Below are positions 23,221-34,400 of a stretch of DNA of 64,000 nt, piece after piece (position 1 is the stretch's first letter; every line of letters begins with the position of its first letter). The stretch lies in contig JAXBDG010000019.1 in assembly GCA_036320915.1 (NCBI GenBank), positions 1 to 64,000 on the forward strand, read 5' to 3'. Position numbers and translations under genes: made by a program. This stretch comes from Linnemannia elongata. Its lineage: Eukaryota; Mortierellomycota; Mortierellomycetes; Mortierellales; Mortierellaceae. Under the pieces are notes generated by a model. The model ran no database searches, was not told the DNA's origin, and worked only from the letters and a program-made list of their open reading frames with translations.

Positions 23221-25611
23221 CTATGAACTATGAGTAGTAGACGAAGAATGTCCGGAGGACGATCGGACAAGCACAGATTCAGACGTGACAGGAGGAGGGA
23301 TTGGGAACGAACCCAAGAGCGTAGAGTTGGACCGCTCATCTTCAACATTCACTACCAGACTGGGACTGGAAGAGTTAACGACCATCAGCGCTCTGCTGTT
23401 TGTCGGTGTCGTATCTATTGATCCACTACCATTTCCTACCACGATCGCTGGATTCCGTTCGGTGGACGAAGAACCGCTCGACAAAGGACGTTCTTCAGAA
23501 GAGGAAGAAGGAAGAGGAGGCAAGGGAATGACGTGCTGGTCGGCAAAGGGACTCATATCCAGCAAGATCTCGTTCGAATCAAAGGTCTTGAATGGGTCGT
23601 TGGTCGACGTCAGCGAGGGGACAGAACTAGACCTCCAACTCTCATCATCCGCACCCGTCATGATCGATGCTGCGGGAGGAGCCTCGTAGCCATCATCGTA
23701 GTTGACGGTGCTCATGGTTATGGTCGGGTTCTGGCGGTAGAGGTGGGTGTAGTACTCGAGTTGGCGTTCTTCACTCCGCAGGGACTTGATGTTGAGGTGG
23801 TTCAGGAACTCGCTATCGATTGGAGGACGAAACCCAGTACCTCGTGACCTTGGCGCGTTACCAACCCCTGCACCACCACCGACATTCGAGTTCTCTTCTT
23901 CGGATGAGGAAGTGAATGTCGAGTGGAGACTGGAGAGACTCATGGTCATAGACCGCTGGAGGTAACTCTGGACAGAGTTCATGGTGTTGCGGTAGCGGCG
24001 TTTCAGAAACCCGTCTTCTGCTGGGAGGACATTCGACTCAGCAATGGACGCGGAATCGAGCGTCAAGATCTCAGCCTTACGCGACATAGACGAAAAGGAA
24101 AGCGTCCGGCATTGTTGGCCTCCAAAGACTGACCCCTCGTCGTAAAAGTCGATCGTTGGTGGGTAGCCTTCCAGACGACGTTCGGCTCGGGCGGCCATGG
24201 AGGCTGCCCAGTACTCGCGAACAACCGAGGAGGTCTCACAGCTTGACCGCATTGACGACATAGTGTACTCCTCATCAGCATAGTCATAGGGGAAAGGGGC
24301 TGACCGGCGCCAGGTAGGGTCCAGATGGGCTGTGGGAGGATAAGAGAGTCTCGAGTCCAGATGGCTCACAGACTGTTGATCGCTCTTCTCAGCCGGTTCG
24401 GAGAGGTCGATGAGGACAGGCACAGGAGGAGGCTGGACTTGGGATGGCGACCTCTGAAGCTTTTTCGAAGCGGCGCTGGCGACCTGTCGATCGATCTCAG
24501 GGTTATCATAGTCACCGTCGTCGTGCATGAGGTGGAAGAGGCCCTCTTTCTGATCGGACTTGCTGCGGTTGCGAATAAGCTTGAGATGGGGCAACTTGAG
24601 ACCATGGCTTCCGTTCATGCCGCGTCCGCCGTGCCGCTTTGACCTCCGCCTCCTCAGGACCAAGAGCGAGACAATGATCACGAGTGCAGCGGCCGAACAG
24701 ATACTCGCCAGGAGCGTTTTGGTCTGACTACTACCACCGCCACCACCAGCACCACCACCACTTGACGATGGTGGCATCTCAGGAAGAGGAGGTAATGGTG
24801 GGAGTGGTGGGTAGGGCTTGGTAGGAAGGTAAGGGATGCTGACAACAGTGCCGGAGATGGTGGTGACCATGGTGGGCATTACTGATGGAGAACTGTTAGT
24901 GAGTGTCGTTGCTGTCGTAGGGGGTTGGCCCGAGATGGTGGAAGTAGTGCCGGGAGGGGTCACTGGTGGGAGAACAGTTCCTGTGGGGTTATTAGTTGTG
25001 ACTACAGGTGGATTTTGAGTGGTTGTCATAGTGGGCTGAACGGGTGCTTGTGTGGTAGTAGTGGTAGGAGGAGGGTTGACAGCAGCCTTGGTATCCATCT
25101 TGAAGTAGCAGGCATCGTTTTGGATAGCAGACCCCCGACCGAGCGCGACGATTCGAATGGCGGCGTTGTTAGCCAGAGCACCGCAGTTGGGGACCGAGAA
25201 CTTGACTTCGCCTTGGGTGCTGACGAGGCCCTTGTTCGAGAAGATGGTCTTGATGTTCCTCCACATCCCGCCCTGAGGACCGTAGAGATCCATGCAATAG
25301 AGGGTAGCCGTTATACTCTCATAACTAGAGATGTCCCCGTTCGAAACCTGCCAGGAGAGGACTGAGGTGTCTCCAGCCTTGACCTCGGTCAAGTAATTTG
25401 GATATGTGCATGCTACCGCCGCATCGGCAAAGAGCAGTGAAGATGGTTTTGAAATGGAGGAGAAGGAGTGTAATGAGTGGAGAGTGAGGAAGGTGAAGAG
25501 GAGGCGACGATAGTCAAGACGACCTGGAGTGGACGTCCGGGACTTTGGTGGGGGTGTATATATTGATGGGAGAGTACAGGCTGGCATAAACAAGGATCTA
25601 TCTGACGCCAT
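23221..25611 (-). CDS. Single-pass membrane protein with Kre9/Knh1-like extracellular domain
   Basis: One exon, 796 residues. A hydrophobic stretch around residues 36-66 ending near AVACTYP fits a signal sequence, though the N-terminal region before it is long. Residues about 68-175 form a compact domain with four or more cysteines resembling the Ser-Thr-rich GPI-anchored membrane family (Kre9/Knh1 N-terminal fold, known in beta-1,6-glucan-related wall proteins). Then comes a Thr/Pro-rich mucin-like stalk (about 180-295) likely to be O-glycosylated and a Gly-rich hinge. A single transmembrane helix (about 300-319) follows, ended by RRRRSKR, which sets the stop-transfer and an N-out topology. 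The cytoplasmic tail of ~475 residues is Ser-rich with no recognised domain. This layout suggests a wall-stress-sensor-like or adhesion role, which is inference only. Confidence 0.72.
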   Translation of the reverse strand: MASDRSLFMPACTLPSIYTPPPKSRTSTPGRLDYRRLLFTFLTLHSLHSFSSISKPSSLLFADAAVACTYPNYLTEVKAGDTSVLSWQVSNGDISSYESITATLYCMDLYGPQGGMWRNIKTIFSNKGLVSTQGEVKFSVPNCGALANNAAIRIVALGRGSAIQNDACYFKMDTKAAVNPPPTTTTTQAPVQPTMTTTQNPPVVTTNNPTGTVLPPVTPPGTTSTISGQPPTTATTLTNSSPSVMPTMVTTISGTVVSIPYLPTKPYPPLPPLPPLPEMPPSSSGGGAGGGGGSSQTKTLLASICSAAALVIIVSLLVLRRRRSKRHGGRGMNGSHGLKLPHLKLIRNRSKSDQKEGLFHLMHDDGDYDNPEIDRQVASAASKKLQRSPSQVQPPPVPVLIDLSEPAEKSDQQSVSHLDSRLSYPPTAHLDPTWRRSAPFPYDYADEEYTMSSMRSSCETSSVVREYWAASMAARAERRLEGYPPTIDFYDEGSVFGGQQCRTLSFSSMSRKAEILTLDSASIAESNVLPAEDGFLKRRYRNTMNSVQSYLQRSMTMSLSSLHSTFTSSSEEENSNVGGGAGVGNAPRSRGTGFRPPIDSEFLNHLNIKSLRSEERQLEYYTHLYRQNPTITMSTVNYDDGYEAPPAASIMTGADDESWRSSSVPSLTSTNDPFKTFDSNEILLDMSPFADQHVIPLPPLPSSSSEERPLSSGSSSTERNPAIVVGNGSGSIDTTPTNSRALMVVNSSSPSLVVNVEDERSNSTLLGSFPIPPPVTSESVLVRSSSGHSSSTTHSS

Positions 25612-27226
25612 GAGGGGTCATATGGAAGGAGGGGTATGAGGAGACGAGTATGAGGTAGAGAGAGGAAAACGAGCAAACAGAAGAAGGGGAAGGGGCGGTT
25701 TTGCTGGTTTGGTGGATGTTATCGGTTGAAAGAGGACGAGACCGAAGAGTTGGATTCGAGGGGAGGAGCGAAAGAACGAATGAGAAGAGAGAAGAAGAGA
25801 GAAGAAGGAAGGAAGAAGAGGAGAGCAGATAAAAGAAAGGAGAAGAGAAGAAAGGGAAGGGAAAGTGGGCGTGGATAGAGGATGGATTGGAGTAGAGATG
25901 GGTGGTGTGAAGATTAAAACGAAAGTGTAAAGAAGTAAAGGGAAAGGAATGACAATCGTCCGAGGAAGAAAGAGGGGCGGAAAATAATGCAACGGAAGTG
26001 GAAGAGAAAACAGCAAGGGAGAACAGGAAGTGGAAGGGTGAGAAGGGAAGGAAGGGACAGGAGGGGATATGGGTATCAGAGAATGAATGAATGAATGAAT
26101 ATAAAGCTGAATATGAAGTGGAGAGCACTTTTTGCATTGGGGCGGGACATGCCTTTGGTTTCTTGTTTGCTGCATACTTTACTGTTTTCACATCCAGACC
26201 AGAATCATACATAATATACATGCACTTGAAGACATCACATTCTCCATATCCACTCTGCCCGTCAATTCAATTGTATGCCATTCGTTCTCTTTTCTTTACA
26301 TCGATCTTCTTTCTCACCACTGAACACACGCAACTCAGTCGGTTACCAGATAAAAAACCGATATGGTAAAGCCCAGACAGTCAGCCATTCAACCAGCCAA
26401 AACTCTGTTACATTTTGACCCATCTGTCTCTTCCTTCTTTCCCCTTCACTTCCATCGCAATTCCCTTCCAGAACACACACACATTTGGTGTTTGTGTGTT
26501 CATGATCAAACTTCAAAGAGAGAGAGAGAGAGAGAGATATCCTACCAACAAAAAGACATGGAGCGCTTCAACCCCCTCCTCATCTATGGACTCGCAAGGT
26601 TAGAGTTTTTCTCTTCCTCTGTCCGATAAGCGATCAAAAAACAAGCAAAATGAGAGAAGTGTGAGCATTTGTGTGACGAGACAAGAGGTCGAGAGGGTAA
26701 GCTATCAATTGGATCGGACCGAAGTCAAGGGCAATGTTGGCGTAAATGGAAAGGTGAAGCGGAAGGAAAGTGAAAGAGAAAAACAATCAAGAACAAGCAG
26801 CAACAACAAAAGCAACAACAAAGCGAACAGTCTTCTTGTTGTTACATGATTCTAGACCGCAATTTTATTTATCAGTGGAGGAGTGAGCAAAAACAACAAA
26901 CAAGTACGAGAGAGATGAATGAAGTGGGAAATTGGATGAAGATGAGCTGAAGAGTGGGTCCCCAGATGATAGAGACAGTGGCTAAGATTGTGGACCATGC
27001 GCGGCACTCAGGCGTCTTTTTTTATGTCTAGTCTTGCCTCGCTGGCTGTGAACCACGGACACGGCAGGATAGGGAGGAGGGAATCTTGATCGGAGTCTCT
27101 GGGACAGAAGACATTTGGCGAAACAGACAGAGGGTATAGAGAAGACGTTGGGTAATGTTATGTTGCCCAAGGCACAACCACATACAATTCATTCATTCAT
27201 TCATTCGTTCTTATTAGCTGAGCCCA

Positions 27227-27266
<40 letters not shown>

Positions 27267-29589
27267 TCTGTCTATGTCTACCTGTTTCTCTCGTTACGCA
27301 ATTGAAATGAAAGCAGAAATGTCTTTCCTTTTGCACCTTCTCTCCAAGAAAGTAGATAGTATGGACAGATAGACATGGTGGGAGAAAAGAAATGAAAATG
27401 GGGTTACAAAATTCAAAATCGCCAAAGAGTCATTGCCCAATCTCTCCATCCATCAAAGAAAATCCAAGAAAAAAAAAAGGGCGATCGGCCCTTTGGATGG
27501 AAAGGGAGGGTGATAAGAGCGCGTTTTTTATTTTTTATTAAAACGCGCGCACCCACCATTGGGAACTATTCCGGATTATTACAATGCATTCCAAAGGAAA
27601 CAGGTCTGGGGCATGGCTCTGATGATGGCCATGGTGATGATGGTGAGAAGAGGGGTCAATTTTACGCCCCCGAATGCTCACATTCCTCACCCCCTCTCAC
27701 TCAGCATCTCTCTTTGTCGCTCTTTTTCTTTTTCCTCGTTGTTGGGCAATGCATCAATGGTGCTGTCATTTTTTACCAGGGTGTCTCAACCTTCCTTCAA
27801 TAAAGTCGACATGCACCAGCAGCCAGAAGGGGCCGACTCAACGCAACTGTGTTTTCTAGTTCAGCCCACTTTCTCTCACACTTTACGACATCCTCCTCCT
27901 TCCCCTTCATCTGTGCACAAAACTCTCTTCCTCATAGACACACGTACATGGACTCTCAACTTAAATCCTCAACTATGCATTATGACCATGAGTCTTTCAT
28001 CCCATCCATTGTCCATGGAGTTTTTATTCTCAGGCGTCTCTGTCCAATGCAAGGTCTCACGTTCGCATGGTCACTGGTCAGTCGTCACCCATCGAAACCT
28101 TTTTTGTCGCGCTTCCACCCCCCTCCTTTGGCGCCGTTATGTTTCGTCTTTATGCCTTCCGGTCCACTCCCTTCCCCTCCTTTTTTTAAAGGCGCCGTGT
28201 CCATCATAGTCAAAACAAAAAAAATATGCGCGCGCCTAATTGTCAATTGAGGTCCGCGCCACCCCTGGTACTTTTCGTTTTTTTCAAGTTTCCTCTTTTG
28301 CTTGGCAGTCCGAACAAGAGAAGGAGCCGAAGGGAGCCGCGAAAATGAGCAAAACGGGAAAAGTTTACCCCCCTGTTCACCCTCTTTTTCAAATACCGTT
28401 AAACCCATGGTCCCCCCCTTTGTTCCTGGATGGAACACTTTACTTGTACTCGTATATATGTAGAGGTACATATACATGTGTCCAGCAGGGGGCATAGCAT
28501 GCATAGCATTTAGCAAGGGAGGAAAAACAAAGGAGGGATGAGCGTTGTAGAACAACGGGCAATGAACAATCAGGGGGAAGGGGCTGGGGGGTTTGGATCG
28601 GAAACCGGGGATTGTCAAACTGGCGCCTCTTCTTACTCACTTGTTCGTGCTCTCTCAGACATATATATTTTTTTCTAGGGACCGATCGAGAACATGAGGA
28701 AGAAGGGGAGGGGAGAGCAACTAACACATCATCAGCTCCTATGTGAGGTTCTGGACTGACCTGGAGTAGAGAGCACCACCATGCCATGATGCATTGTCAA
28801 TCAACGAGCGCCCATTGATTGGCTTGCAAAATGAAACGGGGAAGGGGACTGAACATACTCTATCCTGCCCTGGCCTAGCCTTTATGGGCATGCCCTCAAG
28901 TTACGACAGTCGACACACAATGCAGTAGCAAAAGTGAGCAAGAGACGAGAGGGAGAAGAGAGTGGTTCGCGTCAAGAGATCCGAGCTGTAACATTGAGAT
29001 GTGTGGCTTGCAAACGCGATGCAACGATGGATTCATAGGCAATGGTTGGGGTTGAACAAGCCACTCTTCCTCTCTCACACTTTGCCCACAGGCAGGCAAG
29101 GTAAGCAATGATGCGAATGAGAGAGAGGGAAGAATGGTCTGTGATTGTGCGCCCAATTCAGGCATACGCCTTTACTTGTTTGCTTGTAATAAACGACATT
29201 CTCCATGGACTGTACTGTGTGCCGTCTGCACCTCCTGCAGCTGTGTTGTGTGTAATGTGAGGGAGCGAAGGAGTGTTGTGTTTGTGCGATAGTAAGATCA
29301 TTGTCACACAGGAGCATTCAATTGCATGCATGACAACAGCGATTTTTTTTTTTTTTTTGATGGTATTATTTGGGTTTATTATGGTACAGGGGTTCAAAAA
29401 AAAAGGTTGTGTAAGAAGAGTACGGAAATGTGGGGTGAGAAACTAGCACAAGAGAGAGAAAAGGAAAAAGGATAGTATGCACAAAATGGCTAGAAAGTAA
29501 GAGGAGATGTAACGTGTAGACGGTAGTAGTACTAGGAGTAGTAGAAGGTACTACTATGCTAGAAATTAAGACGCGTGGCAAAGACAAGT
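25612..29589. other. 4-kb intergenic region without a supported gene
   Basis: 25640-26060 is purine-rich on the plus strand, so pyrimidine-rich in the sense of the membrane protein gene, and is probably its leader and promoter. Further right are a short (GA)n at 26516-26536, a (CT)n block at 27222-27266 and a T17 run at 29342-29358, plus a GC-poor hairpin-like stretch near 27520-27550. Open frames of 60-216 codons occur but have no coding character and no splice partners. Confidence 0.5.
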
Positions 29590-30967
29590 TTACTTCTTGG
29601 TCTTGGCCTCGTAGTCGAGCCAGCTCCCAGAGTAGTTACGAGCACCGCTGTATCCGAGCTGTCTGGCCAGGTCAAAGGCCATTCCTGAGCGTCTTCCTGA
29701 TCTGCAGTAGAAGATCACCTCATCGTCCTTTCCGAACTTCTTGAATCCTGTTTAATTGTAAATGAATAAGACAAGAGGGTTAGTTGTCAGATTCTGATGA
29801 TTGTTATCCAGCTGTTGTTTGTTTCGATGGCATATAGATTGGAGATAGGAGAAAGAGGCGCTGAGAAAGAAACAAAGAAATGTCCGAAGGAGAGTCCGCT
29901 GTGTCCAATGTTAGCCATTCAATTCCGCCCCGTCAAGTCCGTGGGAATGGACCACACCAGTCCTTCCCAGAGAATGAAGGATGAGTGTCCTCATCTGGCG
30001 TCACCAGCAGTTGAGTCTCCTCTTTCTTCTTCCGACAGTGACTCACTTGTAGGTCCTCCGTATTCCTCCCCTTCCTCGTCCTTGCAACAGTACACAAAGT
30101 CACAAAAGTCAGCTTGCCCTTTGCATCTTTTGGTAGTCCGCTTGCTCGCCTGGTTCACCCCACATTGACGGCACTTCCTTTTTGGTCATGCTCCCTCTTT
30201 TTTTTGAGATCCCTCCAATACATAGCAATTCCTCCCTCGCTTATTGAACTCAATTTGTTGTCAATTATTCTCCCACGAAGTAAAGGTCGACTGAGGGCGG
30301 GCAAGTAACTGTAGTGGTCATTGATCCTGCAAGTGTAACTCCCGTATGTATCTCAGAGGTGTCGACCTCCCTCTCAGTAGCGTTGTTGTTGAGTTGTGCG
30401 CCAAAGATTGTTTGTTTCAGTCATGAATCCGTTTGAAGATGCCTTGATGCATTGATCACAGATGGAAGGATAGAGTGGGAAAGTGGGGACACTCACCAAA
30501 GCGAGCCTCGAACTCCTTGTCGGGCAAAGCAAGGGCCTCCTGAATGTTGGCCAAGGGGACGTGGTGCGAGGTGGGGATGACACCCTGAGCAACCTCGCCA
30601 GGTTCACGAACATCGATCAGCAACACATTCTAAATTATCACGCCATTAGTGCAGCAAATGAGAAAAATGTTCATAAGTACGTGGGTCCACTTTGTTTGCT
30701 TCTCCGAGAGTCGAAAATAGTTGAGTCGTTGTTCTGCCCTTTCTCGAGAGTTTTTGAATGTCAAGAAAAGAAGGGTGGCAAAGAAAGCGGCAAAGGTACC
30801 TTGTTGCCTTGGTGGATGAGGGTATCGATCTCCTCGTAGGTGACGAGGTCGGGCTTGGAGGCCTTGGACGCGAACTGAGCTTGACGGATAGCGGCCATGG
30901 AGCGAGGGGCGAACTGACGCGAGGTCTGGTAGAGAGCGGGAATAGCGAGAGAAGTGAAGGAAGGCAT
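29590..30967 (-). CDS. Single-domain rhodanese, probably mitochondrial
   Basis: Three exons: 30967-30800, 30629-30497 and 29747-29590; 152 residues with all junctions in frame. The first ~35 residues are basic and hydroxylated without acidic residues (MPSFTSLAIPALYQTSRQFA...), a typical mitochondrial presequence. The rhodanese domain follows: VLLIDVREPGEVAQG near residues 58-72, the substrate-loop region HVPLANIQ, and the active-site loop FYCRSGRRSG with the catalytic cysteine. The C-terminus is GSWLDYEAK, the conserved Gly-Ser-Trp ending. It transfers sulfane sulfur, for example from thiosulfate or a persulfide, in mitochondrial sulfide detoxification; the true acceptor is unknown. The last intron is long (749 bp). 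Confidence 0.9.
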
Positions 30968-31422
30968 CTTTGTTTGTGGATGTGTGCGTTGTTCTTTATA
31001 AAGAATTGAGGAGAAGCAGGAAGAGAGAGGTGATGGAAAGGATGGAAGGGATGGAAGCAATTGAATGGAAGAGCGTGTGTGTGTGTGTGCGTGGAAATAA
31101 ACAAACAGCAGAGAAAAGGTGAGCAACTTGTAAGTTATGGGCAAATTCCACAGGTTTTATAGTTTACTCCTTGCTCATTCTATCTGACAATGATGAGAGG
31201 AAGGAAGATGTTGGGAGTGGGGTGCGTGTTTGACTGTTTAAGTAAAGCTCCGCTCCAGTGTGCAATAGGGATGTCCATGGCCACTAGGATTGTGTACATG
31301 TGACTGTTACTCGATGGCGCCATCAGGGGTTGATCTGGCTTATCCCTTCGTCTGTCCACGGTCACAGCAGGCTGCAACTGGAGGCAGTCGTGAGGATAGA
31401 TGTCACGTTCAGTTCGTGAACG
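30968..31422. other. Intergenic region between rhodanese and the XPG-Fanzor gene
   Basis: About 455 bp. It holds a (GT)n at 31076-31089 near the rhodanese start, a 12-bp perfect palindrome at 31313-31324 and a 7-bp-stem hairpin at 31405-31423. The part closest to the Fanzor stop is where other Fanzor/TnpB loci encode their guide RNA. Confidence 0.5.
31313..31324. repeat. 12-bp perfect palindrome GATGGCGCCATC
   Basis: Self-complementary 12-mer lying about 100 bp beyond the Fanzor stop codon. It could be part of an RNA stem or a protein site; alone it is weak evidence. Confidence 0.6.
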
Positions 31423-31423
31423 T
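31405..31423 (-). ncRNA. Hairpin at Fanzor 3' end, possible guide-RNA element
   Basis: ACGTTCA and TGAACGT form a perfect 7-bp stem with a 5-nt loop. The stem touches the last base of the Fanzor stop codon (31425-31423). In characterised Fanzor and TnpB loci the guide (omega) RNA begins in or just after the 3' end of the nuclease gene. The position fits, but the RNA itself is not demonstrated here. Confidence 0.3.
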
Positions 31424-34400
31424 TACAACGATAAAGCTTGTGGGGGTCGTTCTAGAGGTAATGGCCGGGTTTGATCCGTCATCCAGCGTTCGGCAATCAA
31501 CGCAATGTTTTGAGCACCAACAGAGTCCCTATTGATCCACCGACCACACTCCAGGCACACACACGACCGCCGAGTAGGTTTGGCGACTCTAGATGGTACG
31601 TCATGAGCCGCACAACTGGGGCACATAGTCGATGTTAGGTATTCGTCGACCAAGACTACAACGTGGCCAGTGCTCTAGCCTAGATTATTGAAAGAGTAAA
31701 GGCATGATTAATAAATTGTATCTCAACAGCAATGTTTTTGCATGAAAACAAAGGAGCAATTGTATATTACTGAATGTTACCTTCTTGGCAAAGTGCGTTT
31801 TAAAGCACTCATGTTTCGAAGCAAGATTGAATCCTGTTCTGAACGTGCCATTTCCGACGGCGATCAGACAAGGCTCCGGACCGCACAATCTGAGAATGGC
31901 ATCCACTGCCATGTCCAGCTCCGCCCGCTTGGCCCTCTTCTCGGCCCACGAGTCTTTTTGAAGTCGGCTTGTCGAATAAATCTCTCGTAGAAGAGGCTCC
32001 AAGGTCAACCTAACAAGAAGGGCTTCTTCAAACTCGTCCACCGTATACTGCTCCTGCGACGGTAGCGCACTTTCCATGTTTGCAAGTGAGGGGAGCCGTA
32101 ATGTGACTGCTGTCGGATCATGCTCTCGAACCCAAAGATCACCGGTGACAACTTCGTTTGGCCGAGCTTCTGGAATCCTGTTCTTGACCCTCTCGCGGTC
32201 GGCTCTTGCACTTGTTGTTGGGGAATAGAGCGCAGATCGGCGAATCAAGAGGTTTGAAACAGCTGGATCATTTGTCTCGGGTTGCCGATTCCAGTTGTGA
32301 GCATGATGGATCATACAGAGTGCTGCTGTTACAAGCTCTCCAGGGTCCCAGCCAATGCATTTTGGGATCTGACCATTGAAGATCCGCATGATCGTGGCGT
32401 GATCAGGCAAGACCTTCTCTACGCGCATGATCGGATCGATGGCGAAGGAGGGCTGATATCGAGACCTTGTGTCGTACGCCAACACCTGCAATTCTAATCC
32501 GTTTGTGCGTATAAAGTTGTTGACGGCGTATCTTGAAGAGGGCTGGTTGTTGATCGGAAACACTGGAGGAACTTGTAAGCAGGGTACACCACGGTCACGA
32601 GCAATTGCCGCAGCCCTATTGTAAGCGATCTGTTGGTTGACGAAGCCCTGCAGGGCCCGGTATCCGAACTGCTGAGGCATCGAGTCCGCCAAAGACCCCA
32701 TTGTTGTCGTATGTTTGTCGTAGCTTGTAAGATGGGTTTTGATGCCGATCCTAGGATTTTGTGATCCTGTGTTCCTTGTCCCGTAAAAAAGAAGCTTTAT
32801 CAGCTCTCCAGGTCGTGCCTTCACCATGTTGTCTGCATCTGACGAGCTTAAAAGCCGAGTGACGATGGGAAGCGCTGGATTTTCCCCCTTGCCCCAAAGA
32901 ACTGCCTTCAGCCCTCGCTTCTGCATTTGCATAAATGGTGGGTGGAGTTTCGCATGGGGGTGAAGCACGGTCGCAGGTCCGCAGGCAAAGAAAGTAAATG
33001 GCTCCACCAGGTTCGAATGTGGCCGGGCTGGATATCCGAGCATTCGTCCTCGTTCGGTTCATCTTCGTCTTCCAGCTCATGGTCGAGTGAGTGATCATCG
33101 GCGTTCTCGCTCTTGTCCTCACCAGGTATTCGAGGAATCTTGCTCTCATCCCAGCCTAACTTCCTCATTTACAGGAAGAGATGAAAAGAACTTATTAGCA
33201 GTCCAATCAAAGAAGACCTGCAAAGCAATAAACAGTGGGAGCGTGTCGAAAGTACCTTGGCCACAATAGTATGCGGTAACTTCTTGAAGTGTGTTTGGAT
33301 AGGGACAAACACACTCAAACCAAACTCCATGACGTTATCAGCCGTGTTGATTGATGTAGTGTTGAGTGGGCGTAATCCGTGAGCGATCTCCTTGTACCGA
33401 TCGTACGTACGCAGGGCCAGCCCGCGAGCCGCAATGCCATCGACATTCTCGCTAGTCTTTTCCCCCAAACTATCATTGAGGACCAGCGTGGCGAGGTTTC
33501 TTATAAGCAACGTTCCTGGGGCTTTCCTCAACAACAAATCCAACGAGTCCGAACTCTGAAAACCCTCAATCTCCATCGTTGGTCTTGTTAATTCGTCCAG
33601 TACAAGCATCGTCAGCATATGGAATACGTGACCCCTAACATCGGACATCAAGTGAGCGGCGGACTCGAGACGGGACGCGATGATGTTGATCTCCTCATCA
33701 CTCACTCCCTGACTGCCAATCCCGCGTCGCAGGCTCGCCTTAATTGATCCCACATATTGTGTGACAGCCTTGTACGTCGCCTTAAAGGCATCTTTCAAGA
33801 GGGCGGGTGTTGGGTGCGCGTCAACATTTCTGGTTTTCGGGGTGGAGCTTGACGCGGTCTTCTTCTTCTTCTTCTTCTTCTTCTTCTTCTTGCTGTTGGA
33901 CGATAGTGGTGGGGAAGTAGACGCCGAGGAGGAAGGTGCCGATGATGACGATGAGATAGGGGAAGGCTGATCGGAGGCGTGGTTGTTGGAAGCGGTTGGT
34001 CGTCTTGGAGGCGAGGGAGTCATCTTGCTAAGGGCTGCATCGTCCACAGGGCTGGCTGTTGAGGGATCTTCAACCCTATGAGCTGAGTATCGAGGATTCG
34101 AGTCATTCCTTGAGCGATATCTAATTTATTTCAAGCAACATATAAGTATCAGTTACCTGCTTTTGTTCATGCGCAGACCATCATGCAAATCCCAAAATAA
34201 AATACTTGGACTGCCGCCACTTTTTTCGTGTAGCGTATTTTTTTGAGTTCTTCTTCCTTTGCTTGCTCTTCTGAGTTTTACTCCGCCGGTGCCGTCGCCG
34301 TTTGGGGTTCAATGCTGGCTGTTGCAGGGGTGGAGGCTGCAGTTGTTTCGGTAACGCTGTGTCCCGAACGAGTTTGTCTAGCTCCAGCTGATACAGAACA

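Noticed and set aside
28085..28618. 177-codon minus-strand frame in the 4-kb gap
   Set aside because: No recognisable similarity, biased composition, no plausible splice partners.
34023..34047. Separate Fanzor gene starting at ATG 34023 (or GTG 34047)
   Set aside because: Possible, but only 158 bp would separate it from the XPG stop, and a well-placed GT-AG intron joins both halves in frame. The fusion model is preferred and the alternative is recorded in the feature.
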